Virus record (IMG/VR): IMGVR_UViG_3300047678_000169
Coordinates: 16,239-80,238 of that record
Source of the DNA: a virus
Strand: one strand, 5' to 3'
DNA length: 64,000 bases
Position numbers and translations under genes: made by a program. The notes beneath the pieces were generated by a model, which was not told the origin of the DNA, ran no database searches, and was given only the letters and a program-made list of their open reading frames with translations. Below, piece after piece: positions 1 through 8,927 of this stretch; position 1 is the first letter of the stretch, and every line of letters begins with the position of its first letter.

Positions 1-563
1 GCATCATGTCCACCAATGGCCAAGAAATCTTCCTTGCTAATCAGCCAAGGAGCAAAGATACCTCTGCTTGTAACATCCTTTGACTTGAGTTGTTCTTCAT
101 CTACAAATTTATCAAAATCTAATTGTTTAAATTCGTTGTATTCTTTACCAAACGGTTTCAATATCTTTTCCTTCCCAGGACCATAGATTCCTTCTGGCTC
201 AATACGTGTAGCACAGACGACTTTCTTTGGAGCCCAGTGTTTGATTAGGTTCTCCAAATAGTTTTTTCCACATATCATGTCTGAGTGAAAAATAGTCACC
301 AATGGGGTTGTAGCCAAATTTATTCCAATATCATATGTTATGGTATGGCCCATGATGTTTCCGCTATCATTCCTCCAACGACGAAGATTTGGGTCAGTAT
401 CATGTTTATCAGCAATCCATGTCCAACTTCCATCGGAACTACCATCATCGAGAATGACTATCTTTACGGATGGATAGTATTTTCTTAGGCTAGCATAGGC
501 GAGCTTCGTATATTCAATGGTGTTATACGAAGGAATAATAACTGTTACATCTTCTGTGGTCAT
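1..563 (-). CDS. GT-A fold glycosyltransferase (family 2-like), C-terminus cut by window edge
   Basis: The minus-strand frame opens at ATG 563 and runs off the left edge. The N-terminus reads VTVIIPSYN followed by VILDDGSSDGSW, the nucleotide-binding start of family 2 glycosyltransferases. A later IFHSDM supplies the DXD-like metal site. The same HSDM variant occurs in the glycosyltransferase at 1418-2299, so the two are probably related. It would transfer a sugar from a nucleotide-sugar donor in the cytoplasm. It is the most downstream visible gene of the glycan block. Acceptor and sugar cannot be told from sequence. Confidence 0.8.
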   Translation of the reverse strand, partial: MTTEDVTVIIPSYNTIEYTKLAYASLRKYYPSVKIVILDDGSSDGSWTWIADKHDTDPNLRRWRNDSGNIMGHTITYDIGINLATTPLVTIFHSDMICGKNYLENLIKHWAPKKVVCATRIEPEGIYGPGKEKILKPFGKEYNEFKQLDFDKFVDEEQLKSKDVTSRGIFAPWLISKEDFLAIGGHD

Positions 564-721
564 TTCTTTGGTGGATAAAATGCTAATTCTTGATTTGGTA
601 ATTGTGTATAACCTTTATCTAACATTTCTTGAATTCGTTCACCCGGTTTTCCACTGATTAGGCAATAAACGACTATTGAATCATTCATTAGGTCTATCAT
701 CTTTTGTCTTCTACCACACAT
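560..721 (-). CDS. small hypothetical protein (53 aa)
   Basis: I do not recognise this protein. ATG 721 overlaps the stop of the preceding gene (711-713) by a few bases, and its own stop overlaps the ATG of the downstream glycosyltransferase, as expected for a coupled phage operon. An upstream in-frame start at 757 would overlap the neighbour much more, so 721 is preferred. The protein starts MCGRRQKMIDLMND and ends in a basic tail. No domain is visible. Confidence 0.5.
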   Translation of the reverse strand: MCGRRQKMIDLMNDSIVVYCLISGKPGERIQEMLDKGYTQLPNQELAFYPPKK

Positions 722-1130
722 GAGGAATATTGATGTATTCGATTTCGGTTTCTCCATACTTGTTCTTTGTAACTTTCATTTGAACATTGACGAGATACTT
801 ACTTTCTCTTTCTTTTGAGCGCTTCCAAAATTCTTGATAGTGTTTAACATCTTCTTGGAGGTCATATGGGTATCCAAGAATCTTTCTACGAAATGCCTTC
901 ATAATGATTCCACTCATGTCATCGGCATGTTCAATACCAATGGAGTTGAACCACTGTTTTAATGGACTTCCTGACCACAAGCCCCATGAATTACGCATGT
1001 TCATACCTGTAGTGAAGTGAAACTGAGCCATGTCAGCAGTTTTGAGCTTTTCTCTATCCTCATTGGTCAAACGAGCCTCAAGGTAAGCTATAGCCTCATC
1101 TAAATTCTTTGGTATATTATCAGTTAACAT
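711..1130 (-). CDS. DUF6794-like conserved phage/bacterial protein
   Basis: A 139-residue protein when started at ATG 1130, which gives a short overlap with the upstream stop (an in-frame ATG at 1154 is also possible). It has the layout I associate with DUF6794: an N-terminal LDEAIAYLE helix, a central MRNSWGLWSGSPLKQWF segment and then a HADDMSGIIMKAF segment. The function of that family is not established. It sits in the middle of the glycan operon between small unknown genes and glycosyltransferases. The domain name is from memory and should be checked. Confidence 0.6.
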   Translation of the reverse strand: MLTDNIPKNLDEAIAYLEARLTNEDREKLKTADMAQFHFTTGMNMRNSWGLWSGSPLKQWFNSIGIEHADDMSGIIMKAFRRKILGYPYDLQEDVKHYQEFWKRSKERESKYLVNVQMKVTKNKYGETEIEYINIPHVW

Positions 1131-1431
1131 ATTGAATTCCCGGTTTTTTAGCATATCTGATTATCGGTCTTGGGTCATTGAATACACCGTCTTCCTCTAC
1201 CCAAGCTGGAATGAAAAATTCCCACACCACAATTTGATGTTTGTTGTTTTTAATAAAATTGACGGCAGCTTCTTCATGTTGAAAAACATGAGCCCTACAT
1301 ACAGCTGGAAGACCATTTATCGTATCAATTTTCATAGTTTCCCAATTAACCCTAGTTGCAGGATAGTTCGTGTATACGATTCCATCTATACCGTCTAACA
1401 AATGAAATAGCGTTCTCTTAGGGTGTTCCAT
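1120..1431 (-). CDS. hypothetical protein (103 aa)
   Basis: I do not recognise this soluble protein. It begins MEHPKRTLFHLLDGIDG and is predicted alpha/beta with no membrane segment or metal motif. It overlaps the stop of the glycosyltransferase upstream (1418) and the start of the DUF6794-like gene downstream, so it is translated within the same operon. Confidence 0.6.
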   Translation of the reverse strand: MEHPKRTLFHLLDGIDGIVYTNYPATRVNWETMKIDTINGLPAVCRAHVFQHEEAAVNFIKNNKHQIVVWEFFIPAWVEEDGVFNDPRPIIRYAKKPGIQYVN

Positions 1432-2299
1432 ATAGTTCTCTAAACCTCTGTTTGAGTGTTGGGGTTAGCTTCACAAAACCGACCTCATCTTCGGTAAACA
1501 TTTCTCCCCATTTCTTCATCCACTTAGTATGATTGTCAGCCTCAGCTTTAACTTGCCTTGGGTGTCTAGTAGTTAGGTCGTCACCCCTAAAAATGCTTCC
1601 TCTGGCTCCGAAATGATAGACAACAGCTTGATTGGTTGTGGCGAATTCATAGCCCATGCACATCATACGGATGGTAAGGTCGTGGTCTTCATACGAAGCA
1701 GGAGCGAACAGTGGGTCATTGCCGCCTGTTTTGAGAAAGTCTTCTGTCTTTCCGAAATAAGATACTCCCTCCAGTTTTCTGTGCATGTGCGGTTCGTTTG
1801 CTACAACAAAGTCGCTTGACCAGTTTCTAAACTCCAGCCAGTCGAAGTTGTGGTGGAACTCTCCAAAAGCCTCCTTCGGAACCACAATTGTTCCAGGTCG
1901 AGACGTTTGATATGGCCCAAAAATGTTTGGTTCGATTCTTGTAGCACTAACGAAATATGGAACGCCGTGATTGAGAAGGCACGTTTGATAACATTCAATT
2001 AACGCCTTGTCGTAGTTCCTACCAATATACATGTCTGAATGTATCAGATTGAAATATTCCGTCCTAACTTGCTTTATCGCTTCATTGACTCCACCGCCAA
2101 TTCCTTTTGGAACATCGTTGTATTCTATGAGAGAATGAATGTCAGACCTGCTCAACAACCAATCGGCAGTTTCTTTGTCATTTTCGACATACACGATAAT
2201 TGGAGCATTCTTGTTGAAAGCGTTTGAACGTATGGAATCGATTGCCAACTTTAGATAATCTAAGTTCCTGTGAGTGTTAATTATCCATGTATAATTCAT
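1418..2299 (-). CDS. glycosyltransferase, GT-A/family 2-like
   Basis: The 293-residue protein starts with NYTWIINTHRNLDYLKLAIDS, a Rossmann-like nucleotide-binding beginning typical of family 2 enzymes. It has a FNLIHSDMYIG segment at about residues 83-93 where the metal-binding DXD normally sits (variant HSDM). A later SYEDHDLTIRMMCMGYEF stretch resembles the catalytic-base (ED) region of GT2 enzymes. No membrane segment is seen. It overlaps both neighbours. Donor and acceptor are unknown. Confidence 0.8.
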   Translation of the reverse strand: MNYTWIINTHRNLDYLKLAIDSIRSNAFNKNAPIIVYVENDKETADWLLSRSDIHSLIEYNDVPKGIGGGVNEAIKQVRTEYFNLIHSDMYIGRNYDKALIECYQTCLLNHGVPYFVSATRIEPNIFGPYQTSRPGTIVVPKEAFGEFHHNFDWLEFRNWSSDFVVANEPHMHRKLEGVSYFGKTEDFLKTGGNDPLFAPASYEDHDLTIRMMCMGYEFATTNQAVVYHFGARGSIFRGDDLTTRHPRQVKAEADNHTKWMKKWGEMFTEDEVGFVKLTPTLKQRFRELYGTP

Positions 2300-3065
2300 G
2301 TTCGTATTCCTTCACTTTGTTAGAAGCCTCTATTGGAGATTGATAGTATCCAAGGCATTTTCTTTTTCTGTTTTCGTAAATATAAGCAAGAAATTTTTTT
2401 CTCTTTGTTATAAAATAAACCCCTCTATAACCTGAAATTCCAACCGGCTTCGCTAGAGACATTTTTCTTCTTGTTTGTTTACTAAAAATTCTTCCCATTA
2501 GAGATTTTGAAATATTCTTATTTTGTAAAATTGAGTGTTTTCTGTTTTTTTGAAATTCGGACATCCTTTTTCTTGTGATAATTGAGCAAATTCTGCCGGC
2601 AGCAGACCTTGACATTTTTTGTTTTGTTTTGTTCGTGTGGTTCTTTCCGAACATTGGATGATTTTTTCCGCTTAAGGCCATTGATAGTTTTTTCTTTGTA
2701 AAATCACTGACTTCGTAGTTATCACCTCCAGTTGTCAAATTATATCCAAATTCATTCTTACCGTGAAAGGTATTGAACATTTTGATATACTTTACCTCCA
2801 AACTATTCAACTCCTCCAAACAATCGGATGCATCAATGACATAACATTTGAAATTTTCTGGTCTTTTTCTCAATTTACTTTGAAAAAGAAATGCTTCATC
2901 ATAAATCAAATGGCCCTTGGTTCTGTAAAATATACGATTTCTTGTTTGTCCAATATAAACAGGAATATTGTTTTCCGTCCAAAGATATATTACATTTGAT
3001 AGATTACACCCAACACATTCGTTGTAAAATCCATCATAACAAATTGGGTATATATTATCAAACAT
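2277..3065 (-). CDS. GIY-YIG homing endonuclease with NUMOD3 repeats and AP2-like domain
   Basis: Started at ATG 3065 the protein has a degenerate GIY-YIG core (VIYLWTENNIPVYIGQTRN near the N-terminus), then basic NUMOD3-type repeats (KNHPMFGKNHTNKTKQKM, about residues 130-200). The C-terminal segment GYRGVYFITKRKKFLAYI resembles an AP2 DNA-binding domain. This modular build is typical of free-standing homing endonucleases of large phages, which nick cognate alleles to spread. An upstream in-frame ATG at 3092 exists but lengthens the overlap with the previous gene. Confidence 0.85.
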   Translation of the reverse strand: MFDNIYPICYDGFYNECVGCNLSNVIYLWTENNIPVYIGQTRNRIFYRTKGHLIYDEAFLFQSKLRKRPENFKCYVIDASDCLEELNSLEVKYIKMFNTFHGKNEFGYNLTTGGDNYEVSDFTKKKLSMALSGKNHPMFGKNHTNKTKQKMSRSAAGRICSIITRKRMSEFQKNRKHSILQNKNISKSLMGRIFSKQTRRKMSLAKPVGISGYRGVYFITKRKKFLAYIYENRKRKCLGYYQSPIEASNKVKEYEHELYMDN

Positions 3066-3366
3066 TTTTGTATTTCTTTGCTTTAGTATCAATGTGTGAA
3101 ATCAACTCATTGAAGAAAATGATGGCGCTTTCGTCTGCTGCTCCTTCAAATTTGAGGCATCCACTCTCCCACGATAGAGTTGCAATTTTTCCAGTTTTTG
3201 GGTCGTGGAATGAAATTATTGGAAAATTGCTCACAGTTAATAGCCACGGAGTTAACCCAATGGAGTTGACTTTAAATTCTCCAAACGGAGTTTCTTCTAT
3301 AAATTCTAATGGGAGTTCTAATTGTTCTCCGGACACCTCTAAAGGTAATTCAAATTGTTCTTTCAT
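3058..3366 (-). CDS. hypothetical protein (102 aa)
   Basis: I do not recognise this protein. The N-terminus has an imperfect internal repeat (QFELPLEVSGEQLELPLEF). The centre is beta-rich (PWLLTVSNFPIISF) and the C-terminus is basic. It overlaps the downstream endonuclease start by 8 bases. No domain or membrane segment is visible. Confidence 0.55.
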   Translation of the reverse strand: MKEQFELPLEVSGEQLELPLEFIEETPFGEFKVNSIGLTPWLLTVSNFPIISFHDPKTGKIATLSWESGCLKFEGAADESAIIFFNELISHIDTKAKKYKNV

Positions 3367-3367
3367 A

Positions 3368-3823
3368 TCATTTCAGTTGTTTAAGCCACTTGTTAAAATT
3401 CAAATCCCATTCACCGAGAGGTATTCTGGTTTCTGGTCTGTTTTGATATTCTTTCAGTTTTATTTTTACTTCCGGTCTATTTGCTGGATTATTTTTGCCT
3501 GTCAATCCGTAAAAATGATTGTTGGTGCCCATCTTTGAAATAGATACTTTCTTTCTCATTTCCTCCGACACATTTCTTATTCTACAACAACAAGAATTAC
3601 AGTTTTTTCCTTTAAGTGTTTTATATTGAGAAAGAAAGCATAATTTAATTTTTCCGCACGTTGGGCATCTTTTTACCCACTTTCTTATTTTTCCAATATC
3701 TATCCATTCGTTCCCCGTTGAGTCTATTTTTGTGTTTAGAATGATATCTCCTAGCTCTAGCACGTTGGAGTTCAAGCAATTCTTCTTTAGTTCTATGTAA
3801 TTTTCTTCTTCCCATACGTTCAT
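3368..3823 (-). CDS. zinc-ribbon protein with NUMOD3-like segment (homing-endonuclease related)
   Basis: The 151-residue protein has a CPTCG pair followed about 30 residues later by CNSCCC, together a likely zinc ribbon. A basic NUMOD3-like stretch follows (KVSISKMGTNNHFYGLTGK), which in other homing endonucleases binds DNA. No GIY-YIG or HNH catalytic core is visible, so it may be a remnant or a DNA-binding partner of a mobile endonuclease. An ATATTTATAG element lies just upstream of its ATG. Confidence 0.55.
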   Translation of the reverse strand: MNVWEEENYIELKKNCLNSNVLELGDIILNTKIDSTGNEWIDIGKIRKWVKRCPTCGKIKLCFLSQYKTLKGKNCNSCCCRIRNVSEEMRKKVSISKMGTNNHFYGLTGKNNPANRPEVKIKLKEYQNRPETRIPLGEWDLNFNKWLKQLK

Positions 3824-3845
3824 TTCCTATAAATATATCGTCACA

Positions 3846-4643
3846 TCATAAATCGTCACGGAATACATAACTTTCTGCTTTTTTTCGTAGTTCTAAATAA
3901 TCTTTTGTTCTTTTTATAACGGCGTGAAAAAATTCTGACTGACCGGCTTCTGCCTTTTGACAATATTCTTGAATGTTTATTCCAGCCACGCCTTTTTTCA
4001 CTGTCATTGAATTGTGATGAATAACACTTACGAGGTCACTCACTTTTATTTTCCAACCCCTGTCTTGGCATGTCAAAGCAAACAAAAAATCTATACCAAA
4101 TCCCATTATCAAACTTGGGTGTATTTCTTTTATCTCTTCAAGGAGTCTTTTCGAAATCAATGGGCATTGAAAATCTATGAACGGAACTTCTCTTGTCACC
4201 TTCCCATAACCATGCATAGTTTTCCAATGACATTGTTTGTTTGGTTCTACATTATAAAAGCTTGGAGATATGAGGTCGCATTGTGGATTTATTTGATAAT
4301 TTTCCGGGTCTTCTTTCCTATTAAATGTAAGACCAAACATCTCTGCTCTTAACACTCTGACAAAATTATATCCGTGAATTGTAAGGTCGTTGTTCAAAAA
4401 CAACATTGAATCGTATGTTGGGTCATCGATTACCATCTGCATCGCAGCATTGAATCCGCCGCCGAAGTAAACGTTCTTTTCAATTCGATGGGTTGTGTGC
4501 TTACTTGTTCCTTCGGAGGAAGAGCCATTATCAAATACCATCAAGTCATAATCATCTCGCTCATATGGCTTGAGCGACTCAAACAACATATCTGTGTAAT
4601 CAGGTAGGTTGTGATTCAGTATTATTGCGGCTGACTTTTTCAT
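3846..4643 (-). CDS. glycosyltransferase family 2 (rhamnosyltransferase-like)
   Basis: The 265-residue protein reads AAIILNHNLPDYTDML at the start, then LMVFDNGSSSEGTS, the standard GT2 nucleotide-binding pattern. SMLFLNNDLTIHG at about residues 79-91 carries NND in place of DXD, as in many rhamnosyltransferases. It overlaps the small membrane protein gene upstream. It probably adds a sugar to a surface glycan. Confidence 0.85.
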   Translation of the reverse strand: MKKSAAIILNHNLPDYTDMLFESLKPYERDDYDLMVFDNGSSSEGTSKHTTHRIEKNVYFGGGFNAAMQMVIDDPTYDSMLFLNNDLTIHGYNFVRVLRAEMFGLTFNRKEDPENYQINPQCDLISPSFYNVEPNKQCHWKTMHGYGKVTREVPFIDFQCPLISKRLLEEIKEIHPSLIMGFGIDFLFALTCQDRGWKIKVSDLVSVIHHNSMTVKKGVAGINIQEYCQKAEAGQSEFFHAVIKRTKDYLELRKKAESYVFRDDL

Positions 4644-5058
4644 GTAGTTCGCTATTTGATGGGATTAAAATTCCGAAGTCCTCGAATATAATATTCGATT
4701 CCACAAATATGTAGTGGTCTTCTGGATAAGTCAATTCAAAATATAACTCCAACTCATGTTCGGTGTCGGCTCTGACATGTTTTATATTACCTGTTCGTGT
4801 ATTCTTACACTCCCACAGCTGCTTCTTCTTGGCGACTATTTTATAGTCTCCGTTTTTATAAACTTCCGTTAGATGATACCAGAACAATGGAGCGAATGTA
4901 AAAGTGACATACCTAAATAACATGGTAAAATCATTGACAGCTCCGATTTGAGCCATTTTTAAAATACCATAAATGGATGTGGCACACACTAAGAGAGATA
5001 GATAGAACGCTAAAACTGAAAAGAAGTAAGCGGGTTTATTTCGTTTTGATATAATCAT
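4600..5058 (-). CDS. small membrane protein (152 aa)
   Basis: I do not recognise the family. Two hydrophobic helices are clear in the first half (PAYFFSVLAFYLSLLVCA and a YVTFTFAPLFWYHL region), followed by a soluble acidic C-terminal half. The arrangement suggests an inner-membrane protein with a cytoplasmic tail. It overlaps neighbours at both ends (phosphatase upstream, glycosyltransferase downstream), so it is part of the glycan operon and could anchor or partner a glycosyltransferase. That role is a guess. Confidence 0.6.
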   Translation of the reverse strand: MIISKRNKPAYFFSVLAFYLSLLVCATSIYGILKMAQIGAVNDFTMLFRYVTFTFAPLFWYHLTEVYKNGDYKIVAKKKQLWECKNTRTGNIKHVRADTEHELELYFELTYPEDHYIFVESNIIFEDFGILIPSNSELHEKVSRNNTESQPT

Positions 5059-5695
5059 TTGATTTAAGGGGCCAAGGTGTTACTAAGTCAAATTTATCCT
5101 CATCATTTAAATTCAATTCAACAATTTGACAATTTTTTGAGTTACCGAGATTGTGAAATTCATCAACTGTCCAATGCAACCATCGCATCAAAAGGACTCT
5201 CATAGCGTATCCATGTGTAACAATAAGAACGTTCTCAGGAAAATCTTCTTTCTTGAAGTCTCTATAAATTGTTTCTAAAAATCCAGTCATTCGGTCATAC
5301 ACATCAGCTCCAGATTCACCATCGGGAATTCTATAGAAGAAGTGTCCATATGCTTGTCTTTCCTTATCTATCGCAGAGTGCTCCTCCGCGACTCCCAAGT
5401 GACCCCACTCTTGTTCACGTAATCTTGGGTCTTCCTTGACAAAATCAACATTATCAGAATCGATATTGACCGACATGTTTCTCCATGTTTCCTTCGTTCT
5501 TAAAAATGGGGAAACATAAACTCCAAGCTTCTCCCAGCTAATTTGGTCGGAAATATACTTACCAGCCTTTAGAGATTGGTCAATGCCAAGCTCTGTCAAA
5601 GGAATCTTCCAATCTGGAATAACTGCGTGAACGTTTAGGTCGGCATTGGCAGTTGATTGCCCATGTCTGATGATAAAGATTCTCTTTGGCTTCAT
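5036..5695 (-). CDS. histidine phosphatase superfamily protein (phosphoglycerate mutase-like)
   Basis: The N-terminal FIIRHGQSTANAD contains the RHG motif with the phospho-accepting histidine. VLIVTHGYAMRVLL near residue 165 supplies the second catalytic histidine. At 219 residues it matches the usual length of this family, which removes phosphate from sugars, nucleotides or proteins. Within a glycan cluster a sugar-phosphate substrate is plausible. The ATG overlaps the stop of the helicase gene by 4 bases. Confidence 0.85.
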   Translation of the reverse strand: MKPKRIFIIRHGQSTANADLNVHAVIPDWKIPLTELGIDQSLKAGKYISDQISWEKLGVYVSPFLRTKETWRNMSVNIDSDNVDFVKEDPRLREQEWGHLGVAEEHSAIDKERQAYGHFFYRIPDGESGADVYDRMTGFLETIYRDFKKEDFPENVLIVTHGYAMRVLLMRWLHWTVDEFHNLGNSKNCQIVELNLNDEDKFDLVTPWPLKSNDYIKTK

Positions 5696-7041
5696 ACTTC
5701 GTCTTCGAAAAAGTCTACTTCTGGCTTTGGTTGGTGGTTATAGAAATCCAAACATTTTTGATTAACCATAATCTTGCTTGGATGAAATTTAGTCAATCGA
5801 AGAGAGCCGAGGTTGCGGACTCGACTTAGAGCTACATACACCTGCCCCGCGGCAAATGCTTCATTGATGTTGATTTCAGCGCGGTCGAGTGTCTGTCCCT
5901 GCGACTTGTGGACAGTCAATGCCCAAGCCAACTTGAGAGGAATTTGTTTACGTGAGGCAACAATGGTTGGCTTCATGTTGCCCAAACCATCGTCCTCAAT
6001 CTGTCGTAGTTCCCACTTTTGGGGTTCGATTGATTGAGTCAACCCATCGGCAAATTTTACTGTTACAAACTCAGGATACATTTCGGTGACAATACCAACG
6101 CTTCCATTGACCAATTTCAATTCAACGTCAAGATTCTTGAGAAGCATGACTTGAGCACCAACCTTCAACTCCAATGTAGAAGGTGCTCGGCAGTTCTTAT
6201 CGAAGAATTTTGTCCACTGTTCGCCACCTTCATCGGAACAGTAGTAATGTCGTGAAGCTCCTTCGATTTTATTGAGCTCTTTTTGGTTGAATTCATCTAC
6301 GTCAACGTTTTTACAAAACAATTTTACCGGCACAATACCATCTGTGGGGAAGTCACGGCCAATACAATCGTCGAGAATGTCGAAGTTTTTACACTCACCC
6401 TTTCTCACTTCGTTGAGAAATTCAGCAAATTCTGGTTCGTCATGCTGACGAACAATCTCTGTTAGATGAACAGTGGAAACTCGAGCGTCCTTCCACGCTT
6501 GAGATTCGAAAGCAAAAACTTCCCTTTCAAATCTTTCAAATACAGGAGGAAGCTGGAGAAAGTCTCCGACAAAAATTACTTGAATACCACCAAACGGCTT
6601 TCCGTTATTACGGATAAATTGGCAGACAATATCAAGCTTTTCTACCAAGTCAGCTTTAGCCATTGAAATTTCGTCAATGATTAGAACCTTGGAACTCTTG
6701 ATTCGATTGCTGGCCTTTCGATTGGACGACGCCTTCTCCAACAGAGCCATACCATTTTCATCCGCTAATCCCATTCCAGACCAAGAATGAATGGTGATTC
6801 CGCTGATGTTAATGGCCGCGACTCCTGTAGTAGCGGTCTTACCATAGAATATCTCCATTTCATCTAGGAACTTGATGAGCAACATCATACAGTATGTCTT
6901 GCCCGTTCCTGCAGGGCCTGTCAAGAAGATATTTTTCTTGTCAAAAAATCTGACGAAGAACTCTTTTTGTAGCTTGGTTAGTTCCTTCCATTCAGGCCTT
7001 TGCTTGAATATAGAAAGTAATGAACGATTTACAGACGCCAT
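5692..7041 (-). CDS. PIF1/Dda-like superfamily 1B DNA helicase
   Basis: The 449-residue protein has Walker A GPAGTGKTYCMMLL at about residues 40-53, a Walker B VLIIDEISMAKADL at about 119-132, and FVGDFLQLPPVF (motif III). The C-terminal LKLAWALTVHKSQGQTLDRA is the UvrD_C_2 / motif V-VI region. This is the build of PIF1 and T4 Dda helicases, which unwind DNA 5' to 3' at forks and recombination intermediates. It is a replication gene placed among glycan genes, with a 57-base gap to the gene upstream. Confidence 0.9.
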   Translation of the reverse strand: MASVNRSLLSIFKQRPEWKELTKLQKEFFVRFFDKKNIFLTGPAGTGKTYCMMLLIKFLDEMEIFYGKTATTGVAAINISGITIHSWSGMGLADENGMALLEKASSNRKASNRIKSSKVLIIDEISMAKADLVEKLDIVCQFIRNNGKPFGGIQVIFVGDFLQLPPVFERFEREVFAFESQAWKDARVSTVHLTEIVRQHDEPEFAEFLNEVRKGECKNFDILDDCIGRDFPTDGIVPVKLFCKNVDVDEFNQKELNKIEGASRHYYCSDEGGEQWTKFFDKNCRAPSTLELKVGAQVMLLKNLDVELKLVNGSVGIVTEMYPEFVTVKFADGLTQSIEPQKWELRQIEDDGLGNMKPTIVASRKQIPLKLAWALTVHKSQGQTLDRAEININEAFAAGQVYVALSRVRNLGSLRLTKFHPSKIMVNQKCLDFYNHQPKPEVDFFEDEV

Positions 7042-7098
7042 ATCATGAGACTACACAGCTCATCACCAAAGTCAATGATAGACTAATTAAAATAAGTC

Positions 7099-7413
7099 TC
7101 AATAATCCGTTCGTTTCAATCGGTCAATTTCGGCTGCTATCAAAGCGCCGGCCTTAGCCAATTCTTTAATTCTTTCATCCACCGTTGGTCTAGCGCCAGG
7201 CTTCCACCACGAAACATCCCAAGGCCAACGATAAGTTCTACCTACGGTTAGGTCATACCCCATTCCTTTAACATAAACGTTCGAGCAAGCAGCATAACAT
7301 GCCGCTGCTTCAGCCAATTGTCCGTCTGTATATTGGTCGTCTCTATTTGAATCAAAGCCTTCTTCGTTGACTTGTCTTTCTCTCTCTTGTGTGATAATTT
7401 CGATGCCTGTCAT
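7099..7413 (-). CDS. conserved phage protein of unknown function (104 aa)
   Basis: The protein starts EIITQERERQVNEEGFD, has a central ADQYTDGQ-like/AAACYAAC segment, a WPWDVSWWKP stretch and the C-terminal ELAKAGALIAAEIDRLKR. This combination recurs in many tailed-phage proteins of unknown function. No catalytic motif is evident. It lies 3 bases after a glycosyltransferase-like gene. Confidence 0.7.
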   Translation of the reverse strand: MTGIEIITQERERQVNEEGFDSNRDDQYTDGQLAEAAACYAACSNVYVKGMGYDLTVGRTYRWPWDVSWWKPGARPTVDERIKELAKAGALIAAEIDRLKRTDY

Positions 7414-7416
7414 AAA

Positions 7417-8226
7417 TTAATAGTGTAAAGGTGCTCCCCAATTACTCTGCATAACGATTCCGCTGAATACTTGGGCCAAATGCTCTTCTTTGTATCCGAG
7501 TCTCTTAAATTCTTCGTATTGAGGCTTGTAATGGAAGAATTTGAACATCGGTTCGATTGGGTGAATTGGAATTGCACCACTTACCAACAACCATTCTCCA
7601 TACCAAGAGAATTCAGATGGAACAGTCTTGATAAGGTCTTCAAACTTCAATCCATTTGGCTCAAGATAGTTTACTTCAAGAGATTTCCAAACGATACCAC
7701 TCCAAATGATAGGACCTGGTCCAAAATCATAGAATCGTCCTTTGCGGTCAAATACATCCATGACCTTTTGGCGACATTCCTTGAAACTTCCATACGGGTC
7801 GAATCCAAGAACCGAAGTTTTGTTACATGTCCAAGTGAACAAATCTTTTTGCTCATGCATCACTGTGTATGGAATATCACTGGTTCCTTCCACGATAAAA
7901 TCGCTGACGTAAAATGGTCGGATAAAATATGAGTCACTGTCAATCATGACGTAGTTGGCACACAGACCAAGCTTCCAAAAGCTGCTCTTGACAATCTGTT
8001 GGGTTGTCCATGATTCGGCTTGAGAGTGGTCGTAGATGGATTCATCTTCAACTAAAATGTAGCCAGTGGTTCCCAATGAATGCTTGAATATTTCTATATC
8101 TGCTTTTGGAACTGAAATGTAGAATGGAATATTATCGTTGTTGTATTTGAAGATAGAATCGAGCAACACTTTAGCTCTTGAAACGTCTCCACGATATGAC
8201 TTACAGTATAGAACAATATTTTTCAT
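7417..8226 (-). CDS. DUF6492-like glycosyltransferase
   Basis: The 269-residue protein begins NIVLYCKSYRGDVSRAKVL and contains YVMIDSDSYFIRPF at about residues 91-104, where DSDS is a DXD-type metal site. The layout matches DUF6492 proteins found in polysaccharide clusters. A charged C-terminus follows (FFHYKPQYEEFKRLGY). It is tightly coupled to the FkbM methyltransferase gene by a 4-base overlap. Confidence 0.75.
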   Translation of the reverse strand: MKNIVLYCKSYRGDVSRAKVLLDSIFKYNNDNIPFYISVPKADIEIFKHSLGTTGYILVEDESIYDHSQAESWTTQQIVKSSFWKLGLCANYVMIDSDSYFIRPFYVSDFIVEGTSDIPYTVMHEQKDLFTWTCNKTSVLGFDPYGSFKECRQKVMDVFDRKGRFYDFGPGPIIWSGIVWKSLEVNYLEPNGLKFEDLIKTVPSEFSWYGEWLLVSGAIPIHPIEPMFKFFHYKPQYEEFKRLGYKEEHLAQVFSGIVMQSNWGAPLHY

Positions 8227-8927
8227 GTGCGAGGGAGCCAGTAGGTGTGGGTAAAATTGGTATCTTCTTGTAACATATTAAGATATTCGAGCTGAGTCAA
8301 TTCTTTTTCGTCCAGACTGTATATTTTATAGTTTATAGAATCGGGATATTCCGCCAGTGAATTAACTTGAAAACCGTAGCCCGGCAGAAATTTATTATGT
8401 CCCTCAATGAATATTATTGGTCGGTATGCTTCTATAACTTGTAAGGCTCCATTCAACACGGAAATTTCATACCCCTCCACATCAATTTTTATTACATCAG
8501 GACAAATGTTGTTCATTCGACAAAAATCATCGATTTTCATCAAAACAATTTTATCATTTCCTGGCAAAGACAATGCATGAAAATCATCCGAATTAAAATT
8601 AGCAATTCCGGTCTTGTCACCAACCAACATTTTTTGAGGATATATTTTCTTATCCTTATTAGCTAAATATAACTGTGTATAATGTGGCTGTTGAATGTGG
8701 CTTGGTTCAATGGCATAGCTTTCTCTCTTGTCATCTGCAAATAACAGACTGAATATTCCTAGTGCGGAGCCAACGTCAATTAAACACTTACAATTAGCCG
8801 TTTCTCTTAAAAACGCTTTCATTTCTTTGTTTTCTACAGAACCTTTGCTCAAACATCCATTGATGTTGTCAACATACGCATAACCGTATGGAACTTCAAA
8901 TGATTTTCCTTCAAACGAAGTTTTCAC
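8223..8927 (-). CDS. FkbM-family methyltransferase
   Basis: The 234-residue protein contains CLIDVGSALGIFSLLFA (SAM-binding motif I), then SYAIEPSHIQ and DVIKIDVEGYEISVLNG, the hallmark IDVEG segment of FkbM enzymes. These O-methylate sugars or small molecules using SAM. It overlaps glycosyltransferase genes on both sides, so a sugar methylation role is likely. Confidence 0.85.
   Translation of the reverse strand: MKTSFEGKSFEVPYGYAYVDNINGCLSKGSVENKEMKAFLRETANCKCLIDVGSALGIFSLLFADDKRESYAIEPSHIQQPHYTQLYLANKDKKIYPQKMLVGDKTGIANFNSDDFHALSLPGNDKIVLMKIDDFCRMNNICPDVIKIDVEGYEISVLNGALQVIEAYRPIIFIEGHNKFLPGYGFQVNSLAEYPDSINYKIYSLDEKELTQLEYLNMLQEDTNFTHTYWLPRT

Noticed and set aside
285-488. Plus-strand ORFs inside the first 25 kb
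   Set aside because: They lie antisense to well-supported glycosyltransferase and other genes and show no domain or ribosome-binding site.
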